Below, piece by piece: positions 63,857 through 64,000 of a stretch of 64,000 bases of DNA. The notes beneath the pieces were generated by a model. The model was not told the origin of the DNA. It saw only the letters and a program-made list of their open reading frames with translations, and did not search any database. A program made the translations under genes and the position numbers. Within the stretch, counting starts at the first letter, position 1; each line of letters starts with the position of its first letter. The stretch is from assembly GCF_004331915.1 (NCBI RefSeq), contig NZ_CP036528.1:1192567-1256566 (forward strand), given 5' to 3'. Source of the stretch: Ureibacillus thermophilus. Lineage in GTDB: Bacteria; Bacillota; Bacilli; Bacillales_A; Planococcaceae.

Positions 63857-64000
63857 ATGAAATTGCGTTCACCATTGCCTAATTTGGATGGTGCAACGGC
63901 ATGGTTTAATGGAGAAGTAAGAAGGGAAGATTTGCTGGGGGAAAAAGCAACATTAGTTCACTTCTGGTCAGTCAGCTGTTATTTATGCAAGGAAGCAATG
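63857..64000 (+). CDS. ykuV: Thioredoxin-like thiol-disulfide oxidoreductase YkuV, 3'-truncated by window edge
   Basis: The first 48 codons are visible, starting MKLRSPLPNLDGATAWFNG behind AAGGAGG. The redox motif is CYLC in HFWSVSCYLCKEAM. The match to the start of B. subtilis YkuV is clear. It probably reduces the peroxiredoxin encoded just upstream or its own substrates; the rest lies outside the window. Confidence 0.88.
   Translation, partial: MKLRSPLPNLDGATAWFNGEVRREDLLGEKATLVHFWSVSCYLCKEAM

Overview
The window is 64 kb of a low-GC, Gram-positive, endospore-forming bacterium. Long stretches follow Bacillus subtilis gene order: fabH-fabF-trpS-spx-mecA-coiA-pepF-roxS-spxH-yjbI to yjbO-mgtE, then cotO/cotZ, yjcZ, spoVIF, yjcG and yjcH, then cheV, ykuL-ccpC and ykuU-ykuV. 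Several details point to the Planococcaceae/Caryophanaceae (Lysinibacillus/Ureibacillus type): a clpB gene, which B. subtilis lacks; a MurE with a DDPR rather than DNPR motif; and nitrous-oxide reductase accessory genes. The family-level assignment is an inference from gene content. No rRNA, tRNA, prophage or CRISPR array was seen.

Layout. 1-4.6 kb: the end of a nos (N2O reductase maturation) cluster, nosL-like/nosD/nosL/nosY/nosF, facing a Bacillus-type [4Fe-4S] fnr. 4.7-7 kb: a naturally N-domain-less clpB behind a sigma-A promoter with a CtsR operator. 7-10 kb: fatty-acid elongation genes with a FapR-like box. 10-16.4 kb: trpS with a Trp T-box, spx, mecA, coiA and pepF. 16.6-18.8 kb: the small RNA RoxS/RsaE, with a group IIC intron inserted directly behind its terminator; the intron's reverse transcriptase is broken by an exact 100-bp tandem duplication. 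19-26 kb: the spxH-yjbI, yjbKJ and yjbL-relQ-nadK-yjbO block, then mgtE. 26-30 kb: sporulation genes (coat proteins, a short spoVAC-AD-AEb operon with a lipoprotein, yjcZ, spoVIF). 30-41 kb: yjcG/yjcH, pgpA-like, an aldehyde dehydrogenase, murE, prfC, an SDR, a Mn riboswitch with a TerC gene, and a Ktr/Trk K+ transporter. 41-48.5 kb: an orphan sporulation-type histidine kinase, a self-regulating MarR, small genes including a Spo0E phosphatase of only 54 residues, ykwC and cheV. 48.6-54.3 kb: ppx-ppk, ykuL and ccpC. 54.4-58.5 kb: an accessory zone with two unrecognised membrane-associated proteins, an MFS exporter and two decaying pseudogenes. 58.6-64 kb: the potABCD polyamine operon with its cupin-type regulator, then ykuU and ykuV.

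The most unusual structure is an interspersed repeat of about 145-215 bp present in four full-length copies (7.0, 18.8, 32.1 and 43.9 kb), plus a collapsed remnant at 37.5 kb. Each copy is bounded by two hairpins ending in A/T runs. Every full copy sits exactly between two convergent genes, so the family looks like a mobile or amplified bidirectional terminator.

Links between regions: fnr, the nos genes, RoxS (with an exact ResD-type motif upstream) and yjbI all belong to oxygen/nitrogen-oxide physiology. CtsR-clpB, spx, spxH and mecA form the proteolytic stress network. The orphan kinase and Spo0E plausibly feed the phosphorelay that governs the sporulation genes.
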